Shown here: piece after piece, positions 54,220 to 63,143 of the stretch
How positions within the stretch are numbered: position 1 is the first letter of the stretch
Layout of the letters: the number at the start of each line of letters is the position of its first letter
Assembly (NCBI RefSeq): GCF_019711195.1
Contig: NZ_CP081299.1
Coordinates: 6,172,501-6,236,500, forward strand
DNA from: Dyadobacter sp. NIV53
GTDB taxonomy: Bacteria; Bacteroidota; Bacteroidia; Cytophagales; Spirosomataceae
Direction of reading: 5' to 3'
Length of the DNA stretch: 64,000 nt
The notes under the pieces: model-generated
What the model saw: the letters and a program-made list of their open reading frames with translations, nothing else
Databases searched by the model: none
Told to the model about the DNA's origin: nothing
Translations under genes and position numbers: made by a program

Positions 54220-55335
54220 ATGGAAACCACGCAGAACACCACAACAGAAGAAGCACCTAAAAAGAAAAGTTACACCTTCGTAATTATATTAGCATTATTA
54301 GTACTTGTAGGCGGAACATGGGGTTATACAAAATATAATCACGGGCAGCATCACGAAGAAACGGACGATGCACAAATAGATTCAGATATCAGTCCGGTAA
54401 TTCCGCGTATATCAGGTTACGTAACAGAAATAAAAGTAAAGGATAACCAGTCAGTTAAAAAAGGGGATACTTTATTGGTGCTGGACAACCGTGATCAGTT
54501 AATTAAACTGGAACAGGCACGTGCAGGTTTGGCGGGTTCGGAAGGTAGCCTTACTGCTGCCAATGCAACCACAAATGCATCTGCTGCGACCGGGATAACT
54601 TATCAGGCCAACGTGTCAGTAGTAGCCGCACAGATTGAAGAGGCAAAAGTGAATGTGTGGAGAGCGAACCAGGATTTTGCAAGATATCAGAACCTGATTA
54701 AAGACCATTCCATAACCCAGCAGGAATTTGAAAAAGCGGATGCTGCCAAACAAACGGCAGAACGTCAGCTGGCAGTTTTAGAAGCGCAAAAATCAGCAGC
54801 AGAACGTCAGGCCAGAGCCGCAACATCGCAAACGCAGGCAACTTCCCGCCAAACCAATATAGCCAATGCAACGATTAAAGCCCGCCAGGCGGAAATTGAC
54901 AATGCGGAATTATTACTTTCCTATACAGTGATTACTGCACCAACTGATGGCCGTGTTTCAAAAGTGAACGCTCAGCTTGGACAATATCTACAGGCAGGGC
55001 AGTCTTTGTTCAGCATCATTTCAACGCATAAACCCTGGGTTGTTGCCAATTTTAAAGAAACACAATTGACCCGGATTAAACTTGGACAAAAGGTGATTAT
55101 CCATGTAGATGCTTATCCTGATCATGCTTTTGAGGCAAAAGTAGCATCGTTTTCTCCTGCAACGGGTGCTCGGTTTGCTTTGCTTCCTCCTGATAACGCA
55201 AGCGGTAACTTTGTAAAAGTGGTACAGCGTTTACCTGTCCGTATTGAATTTGTGGAAGGAAAAGATCAGTATATCGATCAGTTGCGCCCGGGAATGAATG
55301 TAGATGTAGACGTCGAGCTGGACTCTGTTAATTGA
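54220..55335 (+). CDS. HlyD/EmrA-family membrane fusion protein
   Basis: 371 residues: short cytoplasmic start, one membrane anchor (FVIILALLVLVGGTWGY), beta-barrel and lipoyl halves (PRISGYVTEIKVKDNQSVKK and APTDGRVSKVNAQLGQYLQA), and a coiled-coil hairpin between them (about 100-230). Periplasmic adaptor that joins the MFS pump to TolC. Starts 48 bases after tolC. Confidence 0.92.
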   Translation: METTQNTTTEEAPKKKSYTFVIILALLVLVGGTWGYTKYNHGQHHEETDDAQIDSDISPVIPRISGYVTEIKVKDNQSVKKGDTLLVLDNRDQLIKLEQARAGLAGSEGSLTAANATTNASAATGITYQANVSVVAAQIEEAKVNVWRANQDFARYQNLIKDHSITQQEFEKADAAKQTAERQLAVLEAQKSAAERQARAATSQTQATSRQTNIANATIKARQAEIDNAELLLSYTVITAPTDGRVSKVNAQLGQYLQAGQSLFSIISTHKPWVVANFKETQLTRIKLGQKVIIHVDAYPDHAFEAKVASFSPATGARFALLPPDNASGNFVKVVQRLPVRIEFVEGKDQYIDQLRPGMNVDVDVELDSVN

Positions 55336-55450
55336 GTTTAGGGTTAAAAGTTTAGAGTAAGAGTTCAAAGTTTAGAGTTCAAGGTTAAGAGGTAAAAGTT
55401 CAAATTTAACCTCATTTTAAACTCTTCACTTTAAACTCTAAAAAACTCTA
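55336..55450. repeat. Intergenic GTTTAGAGTT-type degenerate repeat
   Basis: Repeated TTTAGAGT/GTTCAA units followed by inverted copies (TTTAAACTCT) between the adaptor and pump genes; 159 bases with no ORF. Similar in kind to the repeat at 51609-51691. Confidence 0.5.
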
Positions 55451-55494
55451 ATCTATTTCCTCCTTGCTCTGAATTTATTACTAAAATAAAACAA

Positions 55495-57069
55495 ATGGAA
55501 TTACATGAATCTCTTGTAGAATATGGTTTTCGCAGGGCGATCATTACAATAACAGCTGTACTCTGTGCACTGCTGGAAATTGTAGATACCACGATTGTGA
55601 ATGTTGCCCTGAACGATATGAGGGGAAACCTGGGCGGGACATTGTCAGAAGTGAGCTGGGTAATTACAGCTTATGCGATTGGAAACGTAATTATCGTACC
55701 GATGACTAGCTGGCTGTCACAGCAATTCGGACGGAGAAATTATTTCGCGGCATCTATTATTATTTTCACAGTTGCATCTTTTCTATGCGGGAATGCAAAC
55801 GGTATTTGGGAACTGGTGTTTTTTCGCCTTGTACAGGGTTTAGGCGGTGGCGCATTGCTTGTAACTGCACAAACTTTGATCACGGAAAGCTGGCCTCCTG
55901 AAAAACGTGGAATTGCACAGGCTATTTATGGTTTGGGTGTTATTGTTGGTCCTACACTAGGCCCTCCGCTGGGTGGATATATTGTGGATAATTACAGCTG
56001 GCCGTATATATTTTATATCAATATTCCTTTGGGGATAATCGCTGCCTTGCTTACACTGCAATTTATCCGCAGTCCTAAGTATTCCGAGAAAAAAGCGAGC
56101 AATGAAATTGATTACTGGGGTATTGTCCTGTTGGCAATTGCTGTTGGTTCTTTACAGTACGTATTAGAAAAAGGCCAGGAGGAAGATTGGTTCAACGACG
56201 AAATTATAACGCTTTTGAGTGTTACCACTGTTTTTGGATTCTTCTTTTTCATTTGGCGGGAATTAACATACAAAAACCCGATTGTAAATCTCAGGGTTTT
56301 ATCTAACGGAAACCTTCGGGTTGGGACGGTTCTTTCCTTTATACTTGGATTTGGCCTTTACGGTTCAACTTTTATTATTCCTCTGTATACACAGGCAACT
56401 CTTGGCTGGACAGCCACGCAATCAGGACTGCTTATGGTCCCCGCTGCCATTGTTACAGCGATTATGATGCCTATTGTCGGACAGCTTTTACAACGAGGGG
56501 TAAAACAGCAGTACCTGGTAGCACTAGGAATGATCTTTTTCTTCATTTACAGTTATTGGGGATACCTGATCCTGACACCGGACACAGGCAAAGATGCATT
56601 TTTTAATATGCTTCTGGTACGTGGAATAGGATTGGGTTTATTGTTTGTGCCTATTTCAACTCTGGCTTTGTCGACTTTAAAGGGCCGCGAAATCGGGGAA
56701 GGTGCGGCATTTACCGGGATGATGCGGCAATTGGGCGGATCATTCGGTGTAGCAGTAATTACTACTTTTATAGCCCGGCAGAACATGTTTCACAGAAATG
56801 ATCTGGTTTCAAAACTGGACATTAATAATCCTGCCGTTCAGCAACGGGTGAAAGGTCTGGAGCAGGGATTTCTTGCAAATGGTATTTCACCTGATATTGC
56901 TTTGAAAAGAGGATACCAGATCCTTGATCTGACTGTCAGCAAGCAGGCGGTGGTGATGTCATATATGGATGTGTTTCTTTATTTAGGGCTTATGTTCTTA
57001 GTCTGTGTACCGTTTGTTCTCTGGACCAAAAGCGGCAAAGGAAAAGTTGATACCTCGGCGGCTCATTAA
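55495..57069 (+). CDS. EmrB/QacA-type MFS drug efflux transporter (14-TMS, DHA2)
   Basis: 524 residues. DHA2 motifs: LEIVDTTIVNVALNDM (motif D1), WLSQQFGRRNYF (motif A), RLVQGLGGGALLV and GLGVIVGPTLGPPLGGYIVD (motif C). Exports lipophilic compounds together with the EmrA-like adaptor and TolC. Co-directional with the upstream genes and likely repressed by the TetR stub's intact version. Confidence 0.94.
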   Translation: MELHESLVEYGFRRAIITITAVLCALLEIVDTTIVNVALNDMRGNLGGTLSEVSWVITAYAIGNVIIVPMTSWLSQQFGRRNYFAASIIIFTVASFLCGNANGIWELVFFRLVQGLGGGALLVTAQTLITESWPPEKRGIAQAIYGLGVIVGPTLGPPLGGYIVDNYSWPYIFYINIPLGIIAALLTLQFIRSPKYSEKKASNEIDYWGIVLLAIAVGSLQYVLEKGQEEDWFNDEIITLLSVTTVFGFFFFIWRELTYKNPIVNLRVLSNGNLRVGTVLSFILGFGLYGSTFIIPLYTQATLGWTATQSGLLMVPAAIVTAIMMPIVGQLLQRGVKQQYLVALGMIFFFIYSYWGYLILTPDTGKDAFFNMLLVRGIGLGLLFVPISTLALSTLKGREIGEGAAFTGMMRQLGGSFGVAVITTFIARQNMFHRNDLVSKLDINNPAVQQRVKGLEQGFLANGISPDIALKRGYQILDLTVSKQAVVMSYMDVFLYLGLMFLVCVPFVLWTKSGKGKVDTSAAH

Positions 57070-57075
57070 TATAAT

Positions 57076-57098
57076 ATCCAAAGGTTTAAACTTTGGAT
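57076..57098 (+). terminator. Hairpin after the MFS gene
   Basis: ATCCAAAG and CTTTGGAT perfect arms with a 7-base loop, 6 bases after the MFS stop. Confidence 0.6.
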
Positions 57099-57113
57099 TA
57101 TTGAATATTTTAA

Positions 57114-57160
57114 AACCCGGAATTTGAGCTGCTGGCTTAAATTCCGGGTTGTTTTATTTT
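57114..57160. terminator. Bidirectional terminator between convergent genes
   Basis: AACCCGGAATTT and AAATTCCGGGTT perfect 12-base arms followed by a T-rich run, between the MFS gene (+) and the molybdoenzyme gene (-). Confidence 0.8.
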
Positions 57161-57851
57161 AGCTGTACCGGTCATTTCTCCAAGGGTATGCCGTACTCGA
57201 ATAACCACGGACTTCCCAGAATCCGAGTTTGTTATAGGGCAAAAATTCAATCCTGTTAATCCATTTACTTCCTTTCCAGGCGTATAGCTGAGGTGTTATC
57301 ATACGAACCGGCCCTCCATGATCTTTTTCCAAAGGCTTGTTGTCAGCAGTATGAACCAGTAATACGTCATCTTTCAATGCTTCTGCGAGTGATACATTGG
57401 TGGTGTACTTGTCATATCCATAACAAAGAATATGTGTAGCCGTTGTCTTCGGAACTACCAGTGCTGCCAGATCAGCCAACCGCACACCAACCCATGGAAC
57501 ATCCATACGCGACCAGGTAGTAACGCAATGAAAATCACTTACATCTTCGGTTTGTGGTAAATTCATAAAGTCATTCCAACTTAATGTTACCGGATTTTCC
57601 ACTTCGCCATCAATAGTCAGTTTCCATTTTTGGTGTGAAATATCTGGTTTAAAACCCAGATCGAGTACCGGCCATTTTACCGTTTTTATTTGTCCTACCG
57701 GAAGTTTTGGCATTCCATGACGGTTAATTTCTCCCGTACCCATTGGCTTTGTATCAGACATTGACGGAGTACCTTTCATTTTTTCTTCAAAACGCGCCTT
57801 GAGTTTTAATCTCGCTTCTACTATTTTATCCAGTTTATCCTTCTCTTCCAT
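57159..57851 (-). CDS. Sulfite-oxidase-like molybdopterin oxidoreductase
   Basis: 230 residues of the SUOX/YedY fold: KLTIDGEVENPVTLSWNDFM, molybdenum-ligand Cys in DFHCVTTWSRMDVPWVG, and DHGGPVRMITPQLYAWKGSK. No signal peptide and no haem domain. Oxidises or reduces an unknown substrate (sulfite, or sulfoxides as in MsrP). Confidence 0.9.
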   Translation of the reverse strand: MEEKDKLDKIVEARLKLKARFEEKMKGTPSMSDTKPMGTGEINRHGMPKLPVGQIKTVKWPVLDLGFKPDISHQKWKLTIDGEVENPVTLSWNDFMNLPQTEDVSDFHCVTTWSRMDVPWVGVRLADLAALVVPKTTATHILCYGYDKYTTNVSLAEALKDDVLLVHTADNKPLEKDHGGPVRMITPQLYAWKGSKWINRIEFLPYNKLGFWEVRGYSSTAYPWRNDRYS

Positions 57852-58023
57852 GCTGGTATTTGATAAAAATGGTTGGTTATCTCAATATGATGAATATACA
57901 CATTTTATCTTTTTTAATTCTTAGCTAACCAATTTATCTAACGAGTAAAACCACTTTGTTTTTAGATTTTATACTTAATCATATTAACCCTAAGGTGATT
58001 TTTAATTTATATCCAGTCTGTAC

Positions 58024-58037
58024 AATTTGATCAAATT
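58024..58037. promoter_or_regulatory. Palindrome AATTTGATCAAATT before the isomerase-like gene
   Basis: Perfect 14-base palindrome ending 8 bases before ATG 58046. It resembles a CRP/FNR-type half-site arrangement (TTGATCAA) but overlaps the translation start region. Function unproven. Confidence 0.3.
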
Positions 58038-58045
58038 TTAAAATT

Positions 58046-58978
58046 ATGGAATTGATATCACGGCGTCATTTTTTACAGTCATCAGGAGTAGTATCGGCCG
58101 GATGCGCAGCTGGCTTTATATCACCCGTTTTTGCGGCCCGGACAGCATTGCGATTGGGAGGGCCAATATTTTTGAAAAGTGATGATCCTTTGGAAGTGGC
58201 AAAGGAACACCGGAGGCTTGGATATTCTGCTGCTTATGTACCGCCGGTTGAACTAAAAGATGCTGATAAAATCAATGCGATCGGTAAAGCTTTTGCTAAG
58301 GAAAATGTGATCATTGCAGAAGTGGGGGCGTGGGTAAATATGCTGGAAAGCGATGCGGAAAAACGAAAGAAAAACATGGATTATGTGACAGAAAGGCTGG
58401 CACTAGCGGAAGAAATTGGCGCAATAAATTGTGTGAATATCGGCGGATCCTATAATACTAAACAATGGGACGGGCCGGATGCCAGAAATATGACAGCCGA
58501 ATATTTTGACGCCACAGTAGAAAATTGCAGAAAATTGATTGATGCTGTCAAACCAAAAAGGACAAAATTTTCGCTGGAAATGATGGGATGGAGTTTACCT
58601 GACGGCCCTGATTCATACTTGAAATTTATTAAAGCAATTGACCGACAGGAATTTGGGGCACATATTGACATCGCCAATATCTTAAACAGTCCCGGGAGAT
58701 TCTTTAATAACAAAGCATTGATTGATGATACATTTAAAAAGCTGGGACGCTGGATTACTTCATGTCATGCAAAAGATGTTGTCGGAAAAGATGTTCATCT
58801 GGCTGAAACCATGCCTGGAAAAGGTGGAATGGATTATACCGCATATCTTCGGAACGTCACCTCATTATCGAGAGAAATTCCATTGATGCTGGAGCATTTG
58901 AAAACAGCCGGAGAATATGACGAAGCAAGAGAGTTTGTGATTAGTAAAGCAACACAATTGGAAATAAAAATGGCCTGA
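58046..58978 (+). CDS. Exported sugar phosphate isomerase/epimerase-like TIM barrel
   Basis: 310 residues. Twin-arginine-like leader (SRRHFLQSSGVVSAGCAAGF), then an AP-endonuclease-2/xylose-isomerase-like barrel with metal-binding acidic and His residues in KFSLEMMGW, FGAHIDIANIL, SCHAKDV and LMLEHLKTAGE. Substrate unknown; such proteins are common in Bacteroidota carbohydrate/inositol catabolism. Confidence 0.85.
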   Translation: MELISRRHFLQSSGVVSAGCAAGFISPVFAARTALRLGGPIFLKSDDPLEVAKEHRRLGYSAAYVPPVELKDADKINAIGKAFAKENVIIAEVGAWVNMLESDAEKRKKNMDYVTERLALAEEIGAINCVNIGGSYNTKQWDGPDARNMTAEYFDATVENCRKLIDAVKPKRTKFSLEMMGWSLPDGPDSYLKFIKAIDRQEFGAHIDIANILNSPGRFFNNKALIDDTFKKLGRWITSCHAKDVVGKDVHLAETMPGKGGMDYTAYLRNVTSLSREIPLMLEHLKTAGEYDEAREFVISKATQLEIKMA

Positions 58979-58982
58979 TACC

Positions 58983-59423
58983 ATGATCCTCATACCGATA
59001 CATCAGAACCAAAACCTGAATTCAGAATTAGCGACAGATCCTGATTGTCTTGACATCCTGGATGTATATCCTTCATTTTATGAAAAGATTGGTTTTAATC
59101 CGCCATGGATCGGTTATTTCGCATTCATGAATAATAAAATAGTAGGTGGTGGCGGATTTAAAGGGAAACCAAAAGATGGAAGGGTTGAAATTGCTTATAC
59201 CACTTTTAGTATTTATGAAGGACAAGGAATAGGCACAAAAATTTGTGGTCAGCTGGTTTCATTATCTTTGGAAACGGATCCGGAAATCACAATAGCTGCC
59301 AGGACAATTTTGCCTGACAATGCTTCTTCCGTAATTTTAAGCAGAAACGGATTTGAGTGTGTAGGACAGGTTTGGGATGAGGAAGACGGGAATGTGTGGG
59401 AATGGATTTATAAAAAACTATAA
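58983..59423 (+). CDS. GNAT family N-acetyltransferase
   Basis: 146 residues of GNAT fold; acetyl-CoA loop FSIYEGQGIGTKICGQLVSL (Q/R-x-x-G-x-G/A) and C-terminal NASSVILSRNGFECVGQVWD. Starts 4 bases after the isomerase-like gene stop and is followed by the Crp/Fnr gene, 8 bases on. Confidence 0.9.
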   Translation: MILIPIHQNQNLNSELATDPDCLDILDVYPSFYEKIGFNPPWIGYFAFMNNKIVGGGGFKGKPKDGRVEIAYTTFSIYEGQGIGTKICGQLVSLSLETDPEITIAARTILPDNASSVILSRNGFECVGQVWDEEDGNVWEWIYKKL

Positions 59424-59431
59424 TTTGATTT

Positions 59432-60010
59432 ATGTTCGATGTTTTTCGAAATTACCTTACCAGTAAAGTTGCACTTACTGACAATGAGCTCGAAATGATA
59501 GAAGCAGTAAGTGTCATTAAAAAATTGCGTAAACGACAGTATCTTTTACAGGAAGGTGATCTTTGGAAAATGAACGTATTTATCTGCAAAGGCTGCCTGA
59601 GAACCTATCGCGTAGACGATAAGGGAATAGAACATATTCTGAACTTTGCCATAGAAAACTGGTGGAGCGGAGACCGGGAAAGCCTGATGACCGGAAATCC
59701 TGCCAAATCCAATATAGATGCATTGGAGGATTCTGTCGTACTACTTATTGAAAAAGAGAAATTTGATAATTTGTGTGATCAGATTCCTGCTTTTAATAAC
59801 CTTATAAATAATCTTTTACAAAAAAGCCTGAATGCCTCATATAACAGGATTATTGCAAATATCAGCTATACAGCAGAGGAAAAATATCTGAATTTTATAG
59901 CGATCAGGTCGGATATTGCTAACCGCATTCCACAGCACATGATTGCTTCTTACCTTGGAATTTCCGCTGAAACATTAAGCAGAATAAGAAACCAGATGTC
60001 TAAAAAGTAA
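59432..60010 (+). CDS. Crp/Fnr family transcriptional regulator
   Basis: 192 residues: cyclic-nucleotide-like sensing barrel (RQYLLQEGDLWKMNVFICKG) and a C-terminal winged helix (IPQHMIASYLGISAETLSRI). No N-terminal cysteine cluster for Fe-S, so oxygen sensing is unlikely. An FNR/CRP-like box lies 58 bases downstream, before the SDR gene. Confidence 0.92.
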   Translation: MFDVFRNYLTSKVALTDNELEMIEAVSVIKKLRKRQYLLQEGDLWKMNVFICKGCLRTYRVDDKGIEHILNFAIENWWSGDRESLMTGNPAKSNIDALEDSVVLLIEKEKFDNLCDQIPAFNNLINNLLQKSLNASYNRIIANISYTAEEKYLNFIAIRSDIANRIPQHMIASYLGISAETLSRIRNQMSKK

Positions 60011-60067
60011 TAGGGTTAAAATTTCTGATTTTTTAATTCATTGATAATCTTTCTGTTATAATATTCC

Positions 60068-60083
60068 CTTGATCTAAATCAAG
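60068..60083. promoter_or_regulatory. FNR/CRP-like box upstream of the SDR gene
   Basis: CTTGATCTAAATCAAG is an exact TTGAT-N4-ATCAA consensus and a perfect inverted repeat of the arms, between the Crp/Fnr gene and the SDR gene it probably controls. Confidence 0.6.
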
Positions 60084-60185
60084 ATTTTATTTAGTAAATG
60101 TCAATGGAGCAATAGGCTTCATGGATGCACATTTGTATATGGTTTTGATGAACGAAATCTATACAAAAAGATAACATTTACGAAG

Positions 60186-61049
60186 ATGAAAAAGATAATT
60201 CTGATTACAGGAACAAGTACAGGTTTTGGAAAATTAATGACGATTACTTTATCAAAAGAAGGCCATACGGTGATAGCAGGCATGAGAGGAACATTAGGTA
60301 AAAATGCAGAAGTAGCCAAAGAACTGAATGCATTGCCTCACGTGGAAGTGGCAGAACTGGATATTACCAGCGAGGAATCAGTAAATAGTGCTGTTCAAAA
60401 AGTTCTTGATAAATATGGTAAAATAGATGTTTTGGTGAATAACGCAGGAGTTGCAGGATTTGGGCTTGTGGAAGGTTATTCTATTGATCAGGTTAAAAAT
60501 ATGTTTGATGTCAATTTTTATGGCGTTTTGAGAACATATCAGGCTGTTCTTCCATCCATGCGCAAAGAAAAAAGTGGACTGATCATCAATCTGTCAACTG
60601 GCGCAAGTGGCTTCACCCTTCCTTTTATGATTCCTTATATGGCATCAAAATTCGCAGTTGAGACGCTGACAGAAGGGATTCAAATTGAATTGAAAGATTA
60701 TAATATTGATAACGTGACCATACAGTCGGGCGTCTACCCAACAGAAATGAACACAGGTGTAAAAGCTGGAATTCTAGCGGATAAGCCTGAAATCATTGCG
60801 GTTTATGGTGATACAGCAACCGAAAAATTCAATGAAATGGGCAACTCATTATTTGGGAAAATGGCTGATTTTAAAATGGATCCGCAAACAATTGCTGATG
60901 GTGTTTTGACATTGGTAAATATGGAGAGCGGCACACGTCCTTTACGTTTTCCACTCGATGCGGTTGCGCAAGGCTCAGATATTGAGTTTATTGAATCAAG
61001 AGCACAAATTAAAGAAAAATGGGCTGGACATTACGGATTTAACCTGTAA
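60186..61049 (+). CDS. Short-chain dehydrogenase/reductase
   Basis: 287 residues. NAD(P) motif ILITGTSTGFGKLMTI, NNAGVAG, catalytic Ser and Tyr-x3-Lys in NLSTGASGF and IPYMASKFAVETL. Follows a Crp/Fnr regulator and an FNR-like box, so it may be its target. Substrate unknown. Confidence 0.93.
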   Translation: MKKIILITGTSTGFGKLMTITLSKEGHTVIAGMRGTLGKNAEVAKELNALPHVEVAELDITSEESVNSAVQKVLDKYGKIDVLVNNAGVAGFGLVEGYSIDQVKNMFDVNFYGVLRTYQAVLPSMRKEKSGLIINLSTGASGFTLPFMIPYMASKFAVETLTEGIQIELKDYNIDNVTIQSGVYPTEMNTGVKAGILADKPEIIAVYGDTATEKFNEMGNSLFGKMADFKMDPQTIADGVLTLVNMESGTRPLRFPLDAVAQGSDIEFIESRAQIKEKWAGHYGFNL

Positions 61050-61129
61050 CGTTTGTTGTTCTGATACAGATTTGAACCCTGCAAGCATAAAAATGCGTTG
61101 TTGATCCAAACAGAAATTACAAAATATTT

Positions 61130-61627
61130 ATGGAAACCGCCACCGTTCATTCTGAAAAAGAATTGTTAGTAAAAATTGTAATTTCTAACTGGGAATTACA
61201 AAATAAAAGAATTGATGCATTACTGTTAAAATTGTCAGATGAACAGATTTCATCAGAAGTAAGTCCGGCCAGAAACAGCGGTTTTTATCTCCTGGGACAT
61301 CTTACGGCAGTCAGTGACGGGATGATTACCTTGCTTGGTTTAGGTGAAAAATTATATCCTGAACTTGAAAATATTTTCATTAAAAATCCGGACCAATCTG
61401 GTTTGGAAAGGCCTTCCCTAAGTCAGGTAAAGGCATATTGGAATCATGTAAACAGCACATTGGCTTCATATTTTAGTGAAATGCGTACGGAAGAATGGTT
61501 TGCTCCGCATACTGCCATTTCAGCCGAAGATTTTGCAAAAGAGCCGCACCGGAACAAGTTGAATATCCTTCTGAACAGAACTAATCATGAAGCTTATCAC
61601 TTGGGTCAGCTGATTTTTTTGAAATAA
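61130..61627 (+). CDS. DinB family protein
   Basis: 165 residues, four-helix DinB/YfiT fold; metal-ligand histidines in FYLLGHLTAVSDGM and NHEAYHLGQLIFL. DinB proteins are thiol or metal-dependent transferases of unknown substrate here. 80 bases after the SDR gene. Confidence 0.88.
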   Translation: METATVHSEKELLVKIVISNWELQNKRIDALLLKLSDEQISSEVSPARNSGFYLLGHLTAVSDGMITLLGLGEKLYPELENIFIKNPDQSGLERPSLSQVKAYWNHVNSTLASYFSEMRTEEWFAPHTAISAEDFAKEPHRNKLNILLNRTNHEAYHLGQLIFLK

Positions 61628-61674
61628 AGTAATTGAGTTAGATGGCACGAACGGGGACTTTAGCGCCATCTGGC

Positions 61675-62319
61675 TCAATGCATTATTTCCACATTTGTCT
61701 TGTTTTGAAAAAGAGTCCAGAGTTTTTGGGCAAGAATATCAGGGGAATGTGTCGGGCTGCCTGTTCTGATAAAACCATTGATAGTTATTGTCCCCACGAA
61801 AATTCCATCCGGTTTTAAGCGTTGGTTTAACTGATGTGCAAGATTTAGAATTCCTGCTTTTCCAAGAGCCAGTGATCCGTATTTTGGATTGGGGTTTTTC
61901 GCTAAACTTCCTCCTGTCAATAGAACAGCACCCTGGTTACTCTTCAAATCTTCGTGCAGAAGCTGGGCACTGTATAAAGCATGAGCAACATTAAGTTTAA
62001 AATCTTCTGCCAGCTCATCCGGTGTTTCCAGCCAGATATCTTTGCTTTTTAATGCTGCCGCATTGTATAATAGCACGGAAATACCACCCAATCTTGTTTT
62101 TAATTCAGTAATTGCTTGTTCCAGTTCAATTGGATTACTCGCGTCCGCCGCAGCAAAAAAGCAGGTAATCCCCTTTGCTTCAAGGCCATTCGCCAGTTTT
62201 TGAAGTTTTTCTGTATTTCTGCTAATCAGGCCAACTGTATAACCTTCTGCTCCAAATTTTTCGGCAACTCCCGTACTGAATCCTGGCCCTGCGCCTATAA
62301 TTAAAATTGATTTGCTCAT
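61675..62319 (-). CDS. Short-chain dehydrogenase/reductase
   Basis: 214 residues. NAD(P) motif ILIIGAGPGFSTGVAEKFGA, cofactor strand FFAAADASN, then LLYNAAALKS in place of the usual NNAG. The active-site region is VLLTGGSLAKNPNPKYGSLA with downstream LGKAG, so Tyr is followed by Gly-Ser-Leu-Ala-Leu-Gly-Lys rather than a clear Y-x3-K. Possibly an atypical or non-catalytic SDR. Convergent with dinB. Confidence 0.85.
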   Translation of the reverse strand: MSKSILIIGAGPGFSTGVAEKFGAEGYTVGLISRNTEKLQKLANGLEAKGITCFFAAADASNPIELEQAITELKTRLGGISVLLYNAAALKSKDIWLETPDELAEDFKLNVAHALYSAQLLHEDLKSNQGAVLLTGGSLAKNPNPKYGSLALGKAGILNLAHQLNQRLKPDGIFVGTITINGFIRTGSPTHSPDILAQKLWTLFQNKTNVEIMH

Positions 62320-62513
62320 GTTCGTATTGGCTTAATTAATATTAATTTCTACAAGTTAGTTAAAAAGCAGGCACATAAGATTATACGATTTATAATCGTG
62401 TAATGATAAAAACTAATTGAATTATGCAAAACCAACTGAAAATAAGTGAATTATTCTCGTATTTTTTTGAATAAATTAATTTGAATTAGTTTAAATTGGA
62501 GTGCGATACAAAC

Positions 62514-62545
62514 TTTCAATTACCGATTCCGGTTTGTAATTGAAA
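62514..62545. promoter_or_regulatory. Inverted repeat upstream of the molybdenum hydroxylase genes
   Basis: TTTCAATTAC (62514-62523) and GTAATTGAAA (62536-62545) pair perfectly over 10 bases with a 12-base spacer, 68 bases before the first subunit gene. Candidate regulator site; no local regulator gene is present. Confidence 0.4.
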
Positions 62546-62612
62546 AGGCATTCAATCAAGTCCTGTAAATTTAAAAACTGATCTTTGTTACTAAATTACA
62601 ACAACCTTCACC

Positions 62613-63104
62613 ATGGCAGTATATAACTTAACAGTCAATAATAAAAAAGTCAAAGTGGACGTGGAGCCGGATATGCCCTTGCTTTGGGTAGTCCGTGATT
62701 TTGTTGGTTTAAAAGGAACCAAATTTGGTTGTGGAATGGCACTTTGCGGGGCTTGCACGGTACATCTTAACGGAGAACCTGCAAGATCATGCCAGACTCC
62801 GATTTCAAGTATTTCGAAAACCGATAAAATAACTACAATTGAAGGAATTGGCGATGGTCAGTTAAATGCTGTTCAGAAAGCATGGATCGAAGAACAGGTT
62901 CCGCAATGCGGCTATTGTCAGTCGGGACAAATTATGACGGCCGTGGCTTTACTTAAATCAAATCCGAATCCTGATGATGCCGCTATTGATTCTGCAATGA
63001 GTGGTAACTTGTGTCGTTGCGGAACGTATGACCGTATCCGTAAAGCCGTACATCGTGCAGCTGATACAATGAAAGTATCTGGAAACGGAATTGGTCAAAA
63101 GTAA
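62613..63104 (+). CDS. 2Fe-2S subunit of an isoquinoline 1-oxidoreductase-type molybdenum hydroxylase (IorA-like)
   Basis: 163 residues with the two 2Fe-2S clusters of xanthine-dehydrogenase-family small subunits: plant-type ferredoxin cysteines in GTKFGCGMALCGACTVHLNG and the four-helix cluster in CGYCQSGQIMTA and GNLCRCGTYDRIRKAV. No FAD subunit adjoins, so electrons probably pass to an external acceptor such as cytochrome c. Pairs with the next gene. Confidence 0.94.
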   Translation: MAVYNLTVNNKKVKVDVEPDMPLLWVVRDFVGLKGTKFGCGMALCGACTVHLNGEPARSCQTPISSISKTDKITTIEGIGDGQLNAVQKAWIEEQVPQCGYCQSGQIMTAVALLKSNPNPDDAAIDSAMSGNLCRCGTYDRIRKAVHRAADTMKVSGNGIGQK

Positions 63105-63143
63105 TCGGGTTTCAATTTTCTATCCACATAAGAACTTCAGATT

